Assembly (NCBI GenBank): GCA_964487255.1
Contig: CAZAQV010000078.1
Span: 1 to 5,374, forward strand
From: CAZAQV01 sp964487255
GTDB taxonomy: Bacteria > Myxococcota_A > Polyangia > Polyangiales > CAZAQV01
Reading direction: 5' to 3'
DNA: 5,374 bases
How positions within the stretch are numbered: position 1 is the stretch's first letter; every line of letters begins with the position of its first letter. The position numbers were made by a program, and so were the translations under genes. The notes beneath the pieces were generated by a model, which was not told the origin of the DNA, did not search any database, and saw nothing but the letters and a program-made list of their open reading frames with translations. Shown piece by piece: positions 1 to 5,161 of the stretch.

Positions 1-686
1 TTGGCCACATGGGTCAGGTTCCCGGCATTCATCGCACACACCACCAAATGGCCTGTGAGCTTGTTTATGGTTGCCCCGGTGGCCCAGCCCTCGCAGATGT
101 AGAGAGGCCCCTTCTCGCCCTCGATAGGGCTCCAGCAGCCCGATACCCGGCCACCCGGATAAAAGCGCTTGGAGCCATCAGGGAAGATGCGCTGCAGGTT
201 CACCATCCGGTGACCATCAGTGAGGGGTACAAGCAGCACCTCACCATGCTGCCGGAGCTGCATGGGTGGCATCTGCTTGTTCTGGAGATAGGGGTGCATG
301 GGATCGGCAGGCTTGGCCCACTCCCAGAGCTTGCGGACCTTCTCGGCCGCCTCGTCCTGGGCTTCCTGACGCTTGCGGGCAGCCTTAGCCTGTTGCTCCC
401 GGAAGTGCCGCTGGATCTCGGCCTGCTCCCGGGCAGTCAGTCTATTTCGGTCTACTTTAGACCACGTCTCTTTCTGGCCGGCCTTCCAGTTCCCGAAGCT
501 GCCAGCAGGGACACCATCCAGATGCATGATGTACCAGCCTGAGCGCTTGCTCCCCTTGTCACCCTCAACCCTGAACCGGTGAGGCTCTCCGTCAGGGACA
601 ATATGGTCCGGAGCGCTGCCCAGCACCGCCAGTATCTCGGAGCGGAAGTCAGCAACGGCATCGCCGCAGGAGTATTGGCTATCCAT
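1..686 (-). CDS. TOPRIM-domain DNA primase (P4 alpha / TraC-like), C-terminus beyond the left edge
   Basis: This is the N-terminal 228 residues of a mobile-element primase, read leftwards from ATG at 686 and still open at position 1. Residues 36-70 hold the motif HRFRVEGDK...GWYIMHLDGVPAGSFGNW, typical of the N-terminus of plasmid and prophage primases of the TraC/DUF927 kind. Residues 84-125 form a charged helix that is probably a coiled coil. HPYLQNKQM at 131-139 is the usual lead-in to the catalytic part. LYICEGWATGATI at 195-207 is the first TOPRIM strand with the metal-binding glutamate E199. In the family such proteins prime DNA synthesis for autonomous replication and often carry a helicase at the C-terminus, which cannot be seen here. 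The start overlaps the stop of the upstream 71-residue gene by 8 bases (ATGGATAG), suggesting translational coupling. The last gene of the operon in view. Confidence 0.9.
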   Translation of the reverse strand, partial: MDSQYSCGDAVADFRSEILAVLGSAPDHIVPDGEPHRFRVEGDKGSKRSGWYIMHLDGVPAGSFGNWKAGQKETWSKVDRNRLTAREQAEIQRHFREQQAKAARKRQEAQDEAAEKVRKLWEWAKPADPMHPYLQNKQMPPMQLRQHGEVLLVPLTDGHRMVNLQRIFPDGSKRFYPGGRVSGCWSPIEGEKGPLYICEGWATGATINKLTGHLVVCAMNAGNLTHVA

Positions 687-894
687 TTGAACGTACCCCC
701 ATGGCATCCAGCGCCTTGCCCGCGGCGTCACGCTGCTCATCGGTAATGACGTCCTGCTCCCACAGGGCAATCAACACCCCTTGGGCGTAGCCTCTTGCCC
801 AACTCTCATTGGGACGCCCCATCAACTGCAGCAGGGAGGCCCGGGCAGAACGGAATGCGTAGCTGGCTTGTGATACCTGGTCGAGGATGCTCAT
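679..894 (-). CDS. small hypothetical protein, 71 aa
   Basis: Unrecognised 71-residue protein that looks all-helical, with the aromatic pair W32/W45 and a C-terminal helix DEQRDAAGKALDAM at 52-65. No signal peptide, membrane segment or catalytic motif is visible. I chose ATG at 894 because it overlaps the upstream TGA as ATGA (891-894) and has GGGGTG 7 bases upstream; an in-frame extension to 960 would run into the upstream gene. The gene sits directly in front of the primase and overlaps it by 8 bases. It is therefore probably made with the primase and may belong to the element's replication or copy-control set. That role is inferred from position only. Confidence 0.75.
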   Translation of the reverse strand: MSILDQVSQASYAFRSARASLLQLMGRPNESWARGYAQGVLIALWEQDVITDEQRDAAGKALDAMGVRSNG

Positions 895-1241
895 GCTGGC
901 ACCCCATTGCCGTCCGCCTGGAGGCGATACTCGGCGCCCAGGCCCACATTCTTGAGGCAATGAGCCACGTCACTCACCTCACGGATGAACCAGCCCAAGG
1001 CCTGTATCTCGTCAGCATCCATGGGCAGCTCACTGGTGGCACTGGCTGCCATCAGCTTGCCGACCACTCGCATACCAATCTCCAAGGCATCGCCGGTTTC
1101 TTCACTGGCCTGAGCAATGCGACGTAGCTGCTCTGCTTGCTCACCGGTGAGGGTCAGTTTTCCGCCATCAGGGCCGCATACCGGCGCAATGGCACCCGGA
1201 TCCAGCAGGAGCTCGCCAAATGATGGGATACGCTTATCCAT
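891..1241 (-). CDS. small hypothetical protein, 116 aa
   Basis: Unrecognised, acidic 116-residue protein. Residues 10-45 have a loop containing CGPDGG (22-27) followed by the helix TLTGEQAEQLRRIAQASEE. Residues 74-103 form a second helical block with GWFIREVSDVAHCLKNVGLG. It has only two widely spaced cysteines (C22, C95), so no zinc finger is evident. ATG at 1241 has an excellent ribosome binding site, GGGAGG, 6 bases upstream (1248-1253). It overlaps the upstream gene by 8 bases (ATGGATAA) and the downstream gene by 4 (ATGA). This tight packing supports expression as part of one operon ending in the primase. Function unknown. Confidence 0.8.
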   Translation of the reverse strand: MDKRIPSFGELLLDPGAIAPVCGPDGGKLTLTGEQAEQLRRIAQASEETGDALEIGMRVVGKLMAASATSELPMDADEIQALGWFIREVSDVAHCLKNVGLGAEYRLQADGNGVPA

Positions 1242-1491
1242 GGCTCACCTCCCGCACGGCAACAACTGCGTCTTGCTTGAAGAATTCGCCTTGTTCCTGC
1301 AGCTTCTCGGCAATGATGGAGACAGCACAGGCCAGCCCTTCATAGGCACCCAGATCCAGAAATGGCTGCATACCCTCGCAGCCTTCCCGGACACCGTTTT
1401 CCTGTATCAGCTCGGAAATAGCCCGAAGGGCGGTTGCTGAATCAATGAGGCTCTCGCCTTCAATTTCGGCACGTGTGGTTGGGACGCTCAT
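1234..1491 (-). CDS. small hypothetical protein, 85 aa
   Basis: Unrecognised 85-residue protein, predicted mainly helical: SLIDSATALRAISELIQENG (14-33) and LDLGAYEGLACAVSIIAEKL (45-64). The second helix is fairly hydrophobic but short and interrupted by charges, so a membrane segment is unlikely. The frame is open to 1554, but ATG at 1491 is the better start: it shares ATGA with the stop of the upstream gene and has AAGGGGGG about 7 bases upstream. It overlaps the next gene by 8 bases. Position implies co-expression with the primase; nothing in the sequence names its function. Confidence 0.78.
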   Translation of the reverse strand: MSVPTTRAEIEGESLIDSATALRAISELIQENGVREGCEGMQPFLDLGAYEGLACAVSIIAEKLQEQGEFFKQDAVVAVREVSHG

Positions 1492-1796
1492 GATTTGCCC
1501 CCCTTGCCTACCAGCTTGGCCTTGGCATCGTGATATGCCGGAGCCATAGACCACTGTTCGACGTCACCAACAACTTCAGGGCTGCCAGTGATATGGGTGA
1601 GCCCTAGGTCTGCCAGCCAGCCAATACGTTCAGCCAGCATGGAGTACATGTGGGCATAGCCGCGGCCGGCATCTTCAGGATTGCAGTTCAGGTCCACCAA
1701 GCCGGTGTTGAGGGAGTTGGCCACGGTGCCGATGTCGCTGAGGATGTTCTCGAGCACCTCAACCAGTGCTGCTGGGTTTGAGATTGCCTGACTCAT
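1488..1796 (-). CDS. small hypothetical protein, 102 aa
   Basis: Unrecognised 102-residue protein with an N-terminal helix (ALVEVLENILSDIGTVANSL, 10-29), a second helix around MYSMLAERIGWLADLGL (50-66) and a basic tail KAKLVGKGGKS. The reading frame continues upstream to 2192, but that part runs through the structured antisense-RNA region and is probably not translated. ATG at 1796 overlaps the upstream TGA as ATGA (1793-1796) and has GAAGGGGGTG a few bases upstream. Second gene of the small-gene cluster that follows the antisense-regulated leader, so it should fall under the same control. Function unknown. Confidence 0.78.
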   Translation of the reverse strand: MSQAISNPAALVEVLENILSDIGTVANSLNTGLVDLNCNPEDAGRGYAHMYSMLAERIGWLADLGLTHITGSPEVVGDVEQWSMAPAYHDAKAKLVGKGGKS

Positions 1797-1948
1797 ACGG
1801 CACCCCCTTCCAGGCGGCGAGCCTTGGCGGAGTGGTGGCGGTACCGCTTGAGACGGGTGGCCAGGCTGGAATCTGATTTGAGGGCCGAAACGGCCATTTT
1901 TCGGTGGGCGCGTGCACGTGATGCGGACGCAATGCGGACGTATTGCAT
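1793..1948 (-). CDS. small very basic protein, 51 aa, first gene after the antisense-RNA leader
   Basis: A 51-residue protein with 13 Arg/Lys against 2 acidic residues; ASRARAHRKMAVSAL (8-22) and RLKRYRHHSAKARRLE (32-47) are two basic helices, so nucleic-acid binding is likely but not shown. ATG at 1948 has AAAGGAG 8 bases upstream (1957-1963). This ribosome binding site lies inside the downstream target of the antisense RNA, which would block its translation, as C4 RNA does for icd in P1 and as seqC precedes kil in P4. Its place corresponds to those toxic or early genes, but I see no sequence likeness to Kil or Icd. It overlaps the next gene as ATGA. A longer in-frame start at 2227 is listed separately. 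Confidence 0.68.
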   Translation of the reverse strand: MQYVRIASASRARAHRKMAVSALKSDSSLATRLKRYRHHSAKARRLEGGAV

Positions 1949-2227
1949 GGGTGTAGCTCCTTTGTGATTGGAGCCACCTGCATCTCTCGCCAAAAAGATG
2001 GAGGTGACTGTGCGCAGGTTGGCGAACCGGCCACAAAGGGAGCCGGCAGGCCCGAAGGCCTCCCACGCACAGCCACCATAACTCTGTATAGCGGGCACAA
2101 AAAAAGCGCCTGCTACAGGGTGGGCGCTTGTGCGCCTTTGTGAGTTCGGGTCGCCAAACCCGGCCGCAGATTTTGCTGCGACAGACGCACAATAACCCTG
2201 TGTCTGGATTGCTGCAAGCCCACTCAT
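1793..2227 (-). CDS. Ash / Icd-like long reading of the same frame (alternative start at 2227)
   Basis: Alternative 144-residue reading of the 51-residue frame above, starting at ATG 2227. That ATG overlaps the TGA of the winged-helix gene as ATGA (2224-2227) and has GGGGGTGG about 6 bases upstream, like the other genes of the cluster. The stretch around AGAFFVPAIQSYGG resembles what databases call phage Ash or Icd-like proteins. Against it: the frame passes through an intrinsic terminator and the whole antisense RNA, and the other two minus-strand frames are also open across much of that stretch, so openness proves little. The likeness to Ash may come from conserved RNA structure being translated on paper. 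It could also be a real leader ORF whose translation tunes the RNA switch. Confidence 0.35.
   Translation of the reverse strand: MSGLAAIQTQGYCASVAAKSAAGFGDPNSQRRTSAHPVAGAFFVPAIQSYGGCAWEAFGPAGSLCGRFANLRTVTSIFLARDAGGSNHKGATPMQYVRIASASRARAHRKMAVSALKSDSSLATRLKRYRHHSAKARRLEGGAV
1957..1993 (-). promoter_or_regulatory. downstream two-part target of the antisense RNA (seqC-like) with the ribosome binding site
   Basis: TTGGCGA (1993-1987) and CACAAAGG (1966-1959) repeat the upstream target, here 20 bases apart. With one bulged base in the antisense strand, pairing extends over AGC and covers the whole ribosome binding site AAAGGAG (1957-1963) of the 51-residue gene that starts at 1948. Binding would stop translation of that gene and, through the overlaps, weaken the coupled genes behind it. 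Confidence 0.72.
2003..2077 (-). ncRNA. C4/CI-like antisense immunity RNA
   Basis: Read leftwards, GGTGGCTGTGCG (2077-2066) pairs with CGCACAGTCACC (2014-2003) over 12 bp with one G-U. Inside are a hairpin AGGCC-TTCG-GGCCT (2061-2048) and a hairpin GCCGGC/GCCGGT (2047-2042 with 2031-2026) with loop TCCCTTTGTG, then an unpaired TCGCCAACCTG. The loop segment CCTTTGTG and the unpaired TCGCCAA are exactly complementary to CACAAAGG and TTGGCGA, found in the right order both upstream and downstream. Size and layout match the antisense RNAs C4 of phages P1/P7 and CI of P4, which are cut from the leader transcript and silence the operon. The ends are approximate, set from the closing stem. No own promoter is apparent, so processing from the leader is likely. 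Confidence 0.82.
2099..2129 (-). terminator. intrinsic terminator in the leader, before the antisense RNA
   Basis: AAGCGCC (2129-2123) and GGCGCTT (2110-2104) form a 7-bp stem with a 12-base loop, followed by a run of seven T (2105-2099). GCGCC (2127-2123) can instead pair with an upstream GGCGC (2136-2132) across an ACAA loop, which would prevent the terminator. The antisense target covers the first two bases of that upstream arm. Binding of the antisense RNA should therefore favour termination. Confidence 0.75.
2135..2160 (-). promoter_or_regulatory. upstream two-part target of the antisense RNA (seqA-like)
   Basis: The leader contains TTGGCGA (2157-2151) and, 8 bases on, CACAAAGG (2142-2135). 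These are complementary to the unpaired TCGCCAA and loop CCTTTGTG of the antisense RNA, in the antiparallel order needed for one RNA to bind both. The first block gains two or three more pairs (GG at its 5' end) if one T is bulged. The end of CACAAAGG overlaps the antiterminator arm GGCGC. Confidence 0.75.
2189..2217 (-). promoter_or_regulatory. possible promoter of the antisense-controlled leader
   Basis: TTGCAG (2217-2212) and TATTGT (2194-2189) are separated by 17 bases, directly before the upstream antisense target. The match to sigma-70 is modest (3 of 6 and 4 of 6). The place corresponds to the P4 early promoter PLE. Transcripts could equally come through from the AlpA promoter. Confidence 0.3.
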
Positions 2228-2544
2228 CTTACCACCCCCGCCAGCAGCTGCTTTGCCAAGGGGAAAGAGTCAGGCTCAAGGATGTAAGTGCCTGGGCGAG
2301 TTTTCTTGCCATCAGCATCAATCTTGTCCCGCCGGTCACAGCGGATCTTGAGGCCTTTCTTTCGGAGAGCACCCACCACTGCCGGGCCGTTGGAAGCCTT
2401 GGCAATACGGTCAGCCTGCTCACGGGTCACCTCCCAGGCCACAAGAGCCACCAGCAGTCGCTGCTGCCGTGGGCATAGGGGTGTGATACGCTTTACGGGT
2501 GCTTTGGGGATGGGTCCGGTGGGCGCCGGGCTCTTCTCGCTCAT
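2224..2544 (-). CDS. small winged-helix-type DNA-binding protein, 106 aa
   Basis: Residues 1-22 are a proline-rich, probably loose tail. Residues 25-65 read as helix - TREQADRIAKASNGPAVVGA - recognition helix, with LRKKGLKIRCDRRDK following as the wing. The ending RPGTYILEPDSF fits the winged-helix prophage family with the SNGP...LR.KGl.I motif (HTH_39-like). It probably binds DNA and regulates the element. ATG at 2544 has a near-ideal ribosome binding site GGGGAGGT (2551-2558), 6 bases away, and overlaps the upstream AlpA-type gene as ATGA (2541-2544). The frame extends to 2661, but that part lies within the AlpA gene. Both regulators are thus made from one message. Its targets are not known; the palindromes at 2826-2920 are candidates. 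Confidence 0.8.
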   Translation of the reverse strand: MSEKSPAPTGPIPKAPVKRITPLCPRQQRLLVALVAWEVTREQADRIAKASNGPAVVGALRKKGLKIRCDRRDKIDADGKKTRPGTYILEPDSFPLAKQLLAGVVR

Positions 2545-2825
2545 GCCGACACCTCCCCTACTTTCTCCAGATACTCCCTGATGTCTTCCACTTTCCAGAC
2601 GGTAATACCGCCGGATAGCTTCACACCTGCAGGAAAGCGGCCAGACTTTACGCCATTCCACCAGGTGGAGCGGCTGACGGGGATGATAGGAGGAATGCCA
2701 GGACGGGGCCGTTTAGGCCCCTTGCCGGCCTTTTGGTTATCGAGGGCTTGCTGCTTGGTGACAGGCTCCTGACCAAGGATATGCGGAAGTCGTAGATAGC
2801 CTGTTTCGGGTAGCTGTAGTGCCAT
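2541..2825 (-). CDS. AlpA-family transcriptional regulator / excisionase-like protein, 94 aa
   Basis: The first strand-helix GYLRLPHIL (9-17) and the block VSRSTWWNGVKSGRFPAGVKL (50-70), then GITVWKVEDIREYLEK (73-88), match the AlpA family (MerR-like winged helix), which includes P4 Vis. Members regulate integrase and early promoters and assist excision. Between the two parts is an extra proline- and lysine-rich linker of about 27 residues (KAGKGPKRPRPGIPPIIP), known from a TWW...GVKSGRFP subgroup in other proteobacteria. ATG at 2825 is chosen; a GTG at 2834 would add three residues but has no ribosome binding site. The only weak site, GAGTG, lies inside a perfect inverted repeat ending at the start codon. 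The gene heads a two-gene unit with the winged-helix gene. Confidence 0.88.
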   Translation of the reverse strand: MALQLPETGYLRLPHILGQEPVTKQQALDNQKAGKGPKRPRPGIPPIIPVSRSTWWNGVKSGRFPAGVKLSGGITVWKVEDIREYLEKVGEVSA

Positions 2826-2859
2826 GTGAATCACTCTGTATTGCGTTGGAGTGATTCAC
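2826..2859. promoter_or_regulatory. perfect 10-bp inverted repeat at the start of the AlpA-type gene
   Basis: GTGAATCACT (2826-2835) and AGTGATTCAC (2850-2859) are perfect inverted copies 14 bases apart. They fill the space between the predicted -10 box and the start codon. As DNA this is a good operator over the transcription start. As RNA it could form a hairpin ending one base before AUG and hiding the weak ribosome binding site. Confidence 0.75.
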
Positions 2860-2860
2860 C

Positions 2861-2888
2861 ATTATTGGCATGAAACTCGCGGAGTCAT
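2861..2888 (-). promoter_or_regulatory. predicted sigma-70 promoter of the AlpA-type gene
   Basis: On the minus strand ATGACT (2888-2883) and AATAAT (2866-2861) are 16 bases apart, matching 4 of 6 and 5 of 6 consensus bases. It is flanked by the inverted repeat downstream and by the TTGCAAATGCAA palindromes upstream, so it looks controlled from both sides. Confidence 0.5.
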
Positions 2889-2920
2889 TGCAAATGCAAA
2901 AGTGAAATTTGCAAATGCAA
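2888..2920. repeat. two 12-bp palindromic direct repeats, probable operators
   Basis: TTGCAAATGCAA occurs at 2888-2899 and at 2909-2920. Each is itself an inverted repeat (TTGCA-2-TGCAA), and the start-to-start distance of 21 bases puts both on the same face of the helix. The first touches the -35 box of the AlpA promoter; the second ends at the stop codon of the 305-residue gene. This is the form of a paired repressor or activator site. Confidence 0.65.
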
Positions 2921-3838
2921 TTACTCTTTCCTTGCCTCTTCAGCTGCAGCATTGGCTTTTGCAAACAGCTTTTGCAGTTTGCTTTCACTGGTTCCTCGCA
3001 CGCCGCCAAATTCCTCTGCAATGAACTCTTGGATGCTGCCCTGGGTCTTGTTCGACATCCCCGTAATCATCTTAATCATGCCGGAAATGGCCAAATAGGC
3101 TGACGCCCCTCGTTCTGCATCACTCTCAATCGCCCCCCCATCGCCTTCTTGCGGGTGTTTCTGCAAGTCATGCAGCCCGTAGAATGTTGTCCCAGGAGTA
3201 ATCCGGATAGAGCTAATCTCAACATCAGGATCCCCCAGAACCGTACCGTTCTTGCGAATAACCATCTCAGTGCAAAACCCAGCATCATTTTCCGGCCAGT
3301 CATCGTCGCTGTTTGCCTGGATTGCGAGCTGGTAAACGTCCTTGGGGGATACGGTGATGGTTGTTGCATCAACGTCATATGTGCTGAATGCAACCAGCTG
3401 TCTCCCTGTGGGGGAGAAGATAAACCAGTAGATGTCACCATCCTTCGATGGTGTGTGGCTTGTGTCGTAACCCAGAGTGGGGGCCACAAGTGGGAAGGGC
3501 AATTCATCTTCAACAAATTGATACTCTGGCAACCTGTCGTTCAGGTCGATGGCCGTTCTCATTGATTCATCAAACCCTGCCCCTGAGTCAAAGCTAGACA
3601 GCATCTCTCTGAGCTTGCCCTCATAGAACCCAACAAAAAAGCTCACATTCCCTGTCTGCCTGGGCGTGCAATAAAGTGGAATCCGGCCAAAAGCCAGTCG
3701 CTCCATTGTGTCGAAATCCATCTCTTCGCCAGTCAAATCGGCAAAGTATTCCGCGGCAACATCGAGGCTAATTCGCTTCTCGAACTTGGTCAGCTTCTTG
3801 CCTTGGTACACCATGTCATACCCCGTACACCTCCCCAT
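2921..3838 (-). CDS. uncharacterised cargo protein between integrase and AlpA, 305 aa
   Basis: I do not recognise a named family. The N-terminal part (about 17-60) reads KFEKRISLDVAAEYFADLTGEEMDF then AFGRIPLYC. A beta-rich middle (about 65-225) holds YWFIFSPTGRQLVAF and acidic stretches. The C-terminal 60 residues are helical, with AISGMIKMITGMSNKTQG and GGVRGTSESKLQKLFAKAN; this end looks like a small helix-turn-helix or adaptor module seen on other prophage proteins. No signal peptide, membrane helix or catalytic motif is clear. ATG at 3838 has only a weak site (GGTG), while a strong-looking GGGGAGG lies just inside the frame; a second ATG at 3814 is possible. Sampled lines are about 50% GC against about 60% in the integrase gene, suggesting separate origin. 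The place is a common cargo slot for defence or regulatory genes. Confidence 0.83.
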   Translation of the reverse strand: MGRCTGYDMVYQGKKLTKFEKRISLDVAAEYFADLTGEEMDFDTMERLAFGRIPLYCTPRQTGNVSFFVGFYEGKLREMLSSFDSGAGFDESMRTAIDLNDRLPEYQFVEDELPFPLVAPTLGYDTSHTPSKDGDIYWFIFSPTGRQLVAFSTYDVDATTITVSPKDVYQLAIQANSDDDWPENDAGFCTEMVIRKNGTVLGDPDVEISSIRITPGTTFYGLHDLQKHPQEGDGGAIESDAERGASAYLAISGMIKMITGMSNKTQGSIQEFIAEEFGGVRGTSESKLQKLFAKANAAAEEARKE

Positions 3839-3853
3839 TTAATTCACCAGCCA

Positions 3854-3873
3854 GGCCGGTGGGGTTTCCGGCC
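3854..3873. repeat. inverted repeat between integrase and cargo gene
   Basis: GGCCGG (3854-3859) and CCGGCC (3868-3873) can form a 6-bp GC-only hairpin with an 8-base loop in the 79-base gap between the integrase stop and the cargo gene. No T run follows on either strand, so it is not a standard terminator. No convincing promoter is seen in this gap, so read-through from the integrase may express the cargo gene. Confidence 0.4.
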
Positions 3874-3917
3874 GTTCGGGAGCTACCCTAGACTGGCGAA
3901 ACTCGATTTCCTGCTAT

Positions 3918-5141
3918 TCAGGCCTTCTTCATGTTTATTACATTTTCGGACTTTTCTTGGGCTCTCAGCTGGTCCAGATAGTCAGCCCACTGCTGCATCA
4001 TCTGGGCCCGGCCCTCGACGTGAGCAGTCCGGTTATAGGCCCGGCCATTCACGTCCTTCACCTGGTGGGCCAGTTGGTGCTCAATCCAGTCCACGCGGCA
4101 GCCCAGCACCTCATCCAGAATTGTCCTGGCCATCGCCCTGAAGCCGTGCGCGGTCATGGTGTCCTTGTCGTAGCCCATGTTCCGCAGGGCTACCCGGACA
4201 GCCTCGGCAGAGAGAGATCTGCTGGCTCCCCGTGCTCCTGGGAAAACATAACGCCCTCTGCCGGTGAGAAGATGTAGCTCATTCAGTTGCTCAAGTGCCT
4301 GCCGACTGAGGGGCACCACATGGGGCATCCCCATCTTCATCTTCTCTGCAGGTATCTCCCACCGGGCCTGCTCCCAGTTGATTTCTGACCACTCCATAGA
4401 GCGGATCTCCCCCGGGCGCTGGAACAGCAAGGCGGATAGCTGGAGGGCAGCCTTAACAATCGGGGTACCTTGAAAGCCATCGATGGCCACCATCAGCTTG
4501 CCCACTTCCGCAGGATCTGTGATAGCTGCATGGTGTTTCTGGCGACGTGGAGTCAGTGCGCCTTTGAGGTCGGCACTCGGGTCACGCTCTGCGCGGCCGG
4601 TCACAATGGCATAGCGGAAAATCTGACCGGCCACCTGCTTGGCTCGATGCGCCACATAGAGAGTTCCCCGGGATTCAATCCGATTCAGGACCGCCAGCAT
4701 CTCCGGCGCCATGATGTCGGCAATGGGGCGAGGCCCAAGGTACGGGTAAAGATCCTTCTCCAGCAGTCGCTTGGTTCGGTCGGTATGACTGTCCGACCAT
4801 TTGGCCTTGGTCTTCTCGAACCACTCCCGGCCAATCGCTTCAAAGCTCTCTGCTGCGGCGATGTGCCGAGTCAGCTTCTCCACCTTGCGAACGGTTCCCG
4901 GGTCCACCCCCTTATCCAGGGTGAGACGGGCTTCATCCCGAGCAATCCGCGCATCCTTCAAAGAGACGGCCGGAAACACCCCGAGAGCCAGCACCTTTTC
5001 CTTGCGAGCAAAGCGGTACTTGTAGCGCCAGTACTTGGAGCCATTGGGCATTATCTGCAGGTACAGGCCTTGGCTGTCAGACAGTTTGTACTGCTTCGAT
5101 TTGGGCTTTGCCTGGCTGACAGCGGTGGCGGTAAGGGGCAT
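3918..5141 (-). CDS. int: P4-type tyrosine site-specific integrase, 407 aa
   Basis: It catalyses integration and excision of the element at the neighbouring tRNA gene. Residues 1-90 are the arm-binding domain (KLSDSQGLYLQIMPNGSKYW, RYKYRFARKEKVLALGVFP; DUF4102 type). About 98-190 is the core-binding helical domain. About 205-388 is the catalytic domain with R242 (QRPGEIR), K269 (KMKMGMPHVVPLS), H332 and R335 (AHGFRAMART), H359 (QLAHQV) and nucleophile Y369 (GRAYNRT). All residues are present and the length is normal, so the enzyme should be active. ATG at 5141 has GGGAGAG 9 bases upstream (5151-5157). The gene points away from the tRNA, and five GGGGGTA motifs lie just upstream, fitting self-regulation by Int or a partner. 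The stop is followed by the cargo gene after 79 bases. Confidence 0.97.
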   Translation of the reverse strand: MPLTATAVSQAKPKSKQYKLSDSQGLYLQIMPNGSKYWRYKYRFARKEKVLALGVFPAVSLKDARIARDEARLTLDKGVDPGTVRKVEKLTRHIAAAESFEAIGREWFEKTKAKWSDSHTDRTKRLLEKDLYPYLGPRPIADIMAPEMLAVLNRIESRGTLYVAHRAKQVAGQIFRYAIVTGRAERDPSADLKGALTPRRQKHHAAITDPAEVGKLMVAIDGFQGTPIVKAALQLSALLFQRPGEIRSMEWSEINWEQARWEIPAEKMKMGMPHVVPLSRQALEQLNELHLLTGRGRYVFPGARGASRSLSAEAVRVALRNMGYDKDTMTAHGFRAMARTILDEVLGCRVDWIEHQLAHQVKDVNGRAYNRTAHVEGRAQMMQQWADYLDQLRAQEKSENVINMKKA

Positions 5142-5161
5142 AAGTGCGCTCTCTCCCGTTT

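Noticed and set aside
9..542. Plus-strand open frame of 177 codons at the left end
   Set aside because: It is opposite the TOPRIM primase frame, whose motifs are clear; the plus-strand translation shows no family features.
1797..2192. Upstream extension of the 102-residue gene to 2192
   Set aside because: It would read through the terminator and antisense RNA and overlap the basic 51-residue gene; the ATGA start at 1796 with a ribosome binding site explains the gene better.
3854..3873. Hairpin after the integrase as a terminator
   Set aside because: No T run follows on either strand, so an intrinsic terminator is not supported; kept only as an inverted repeat.
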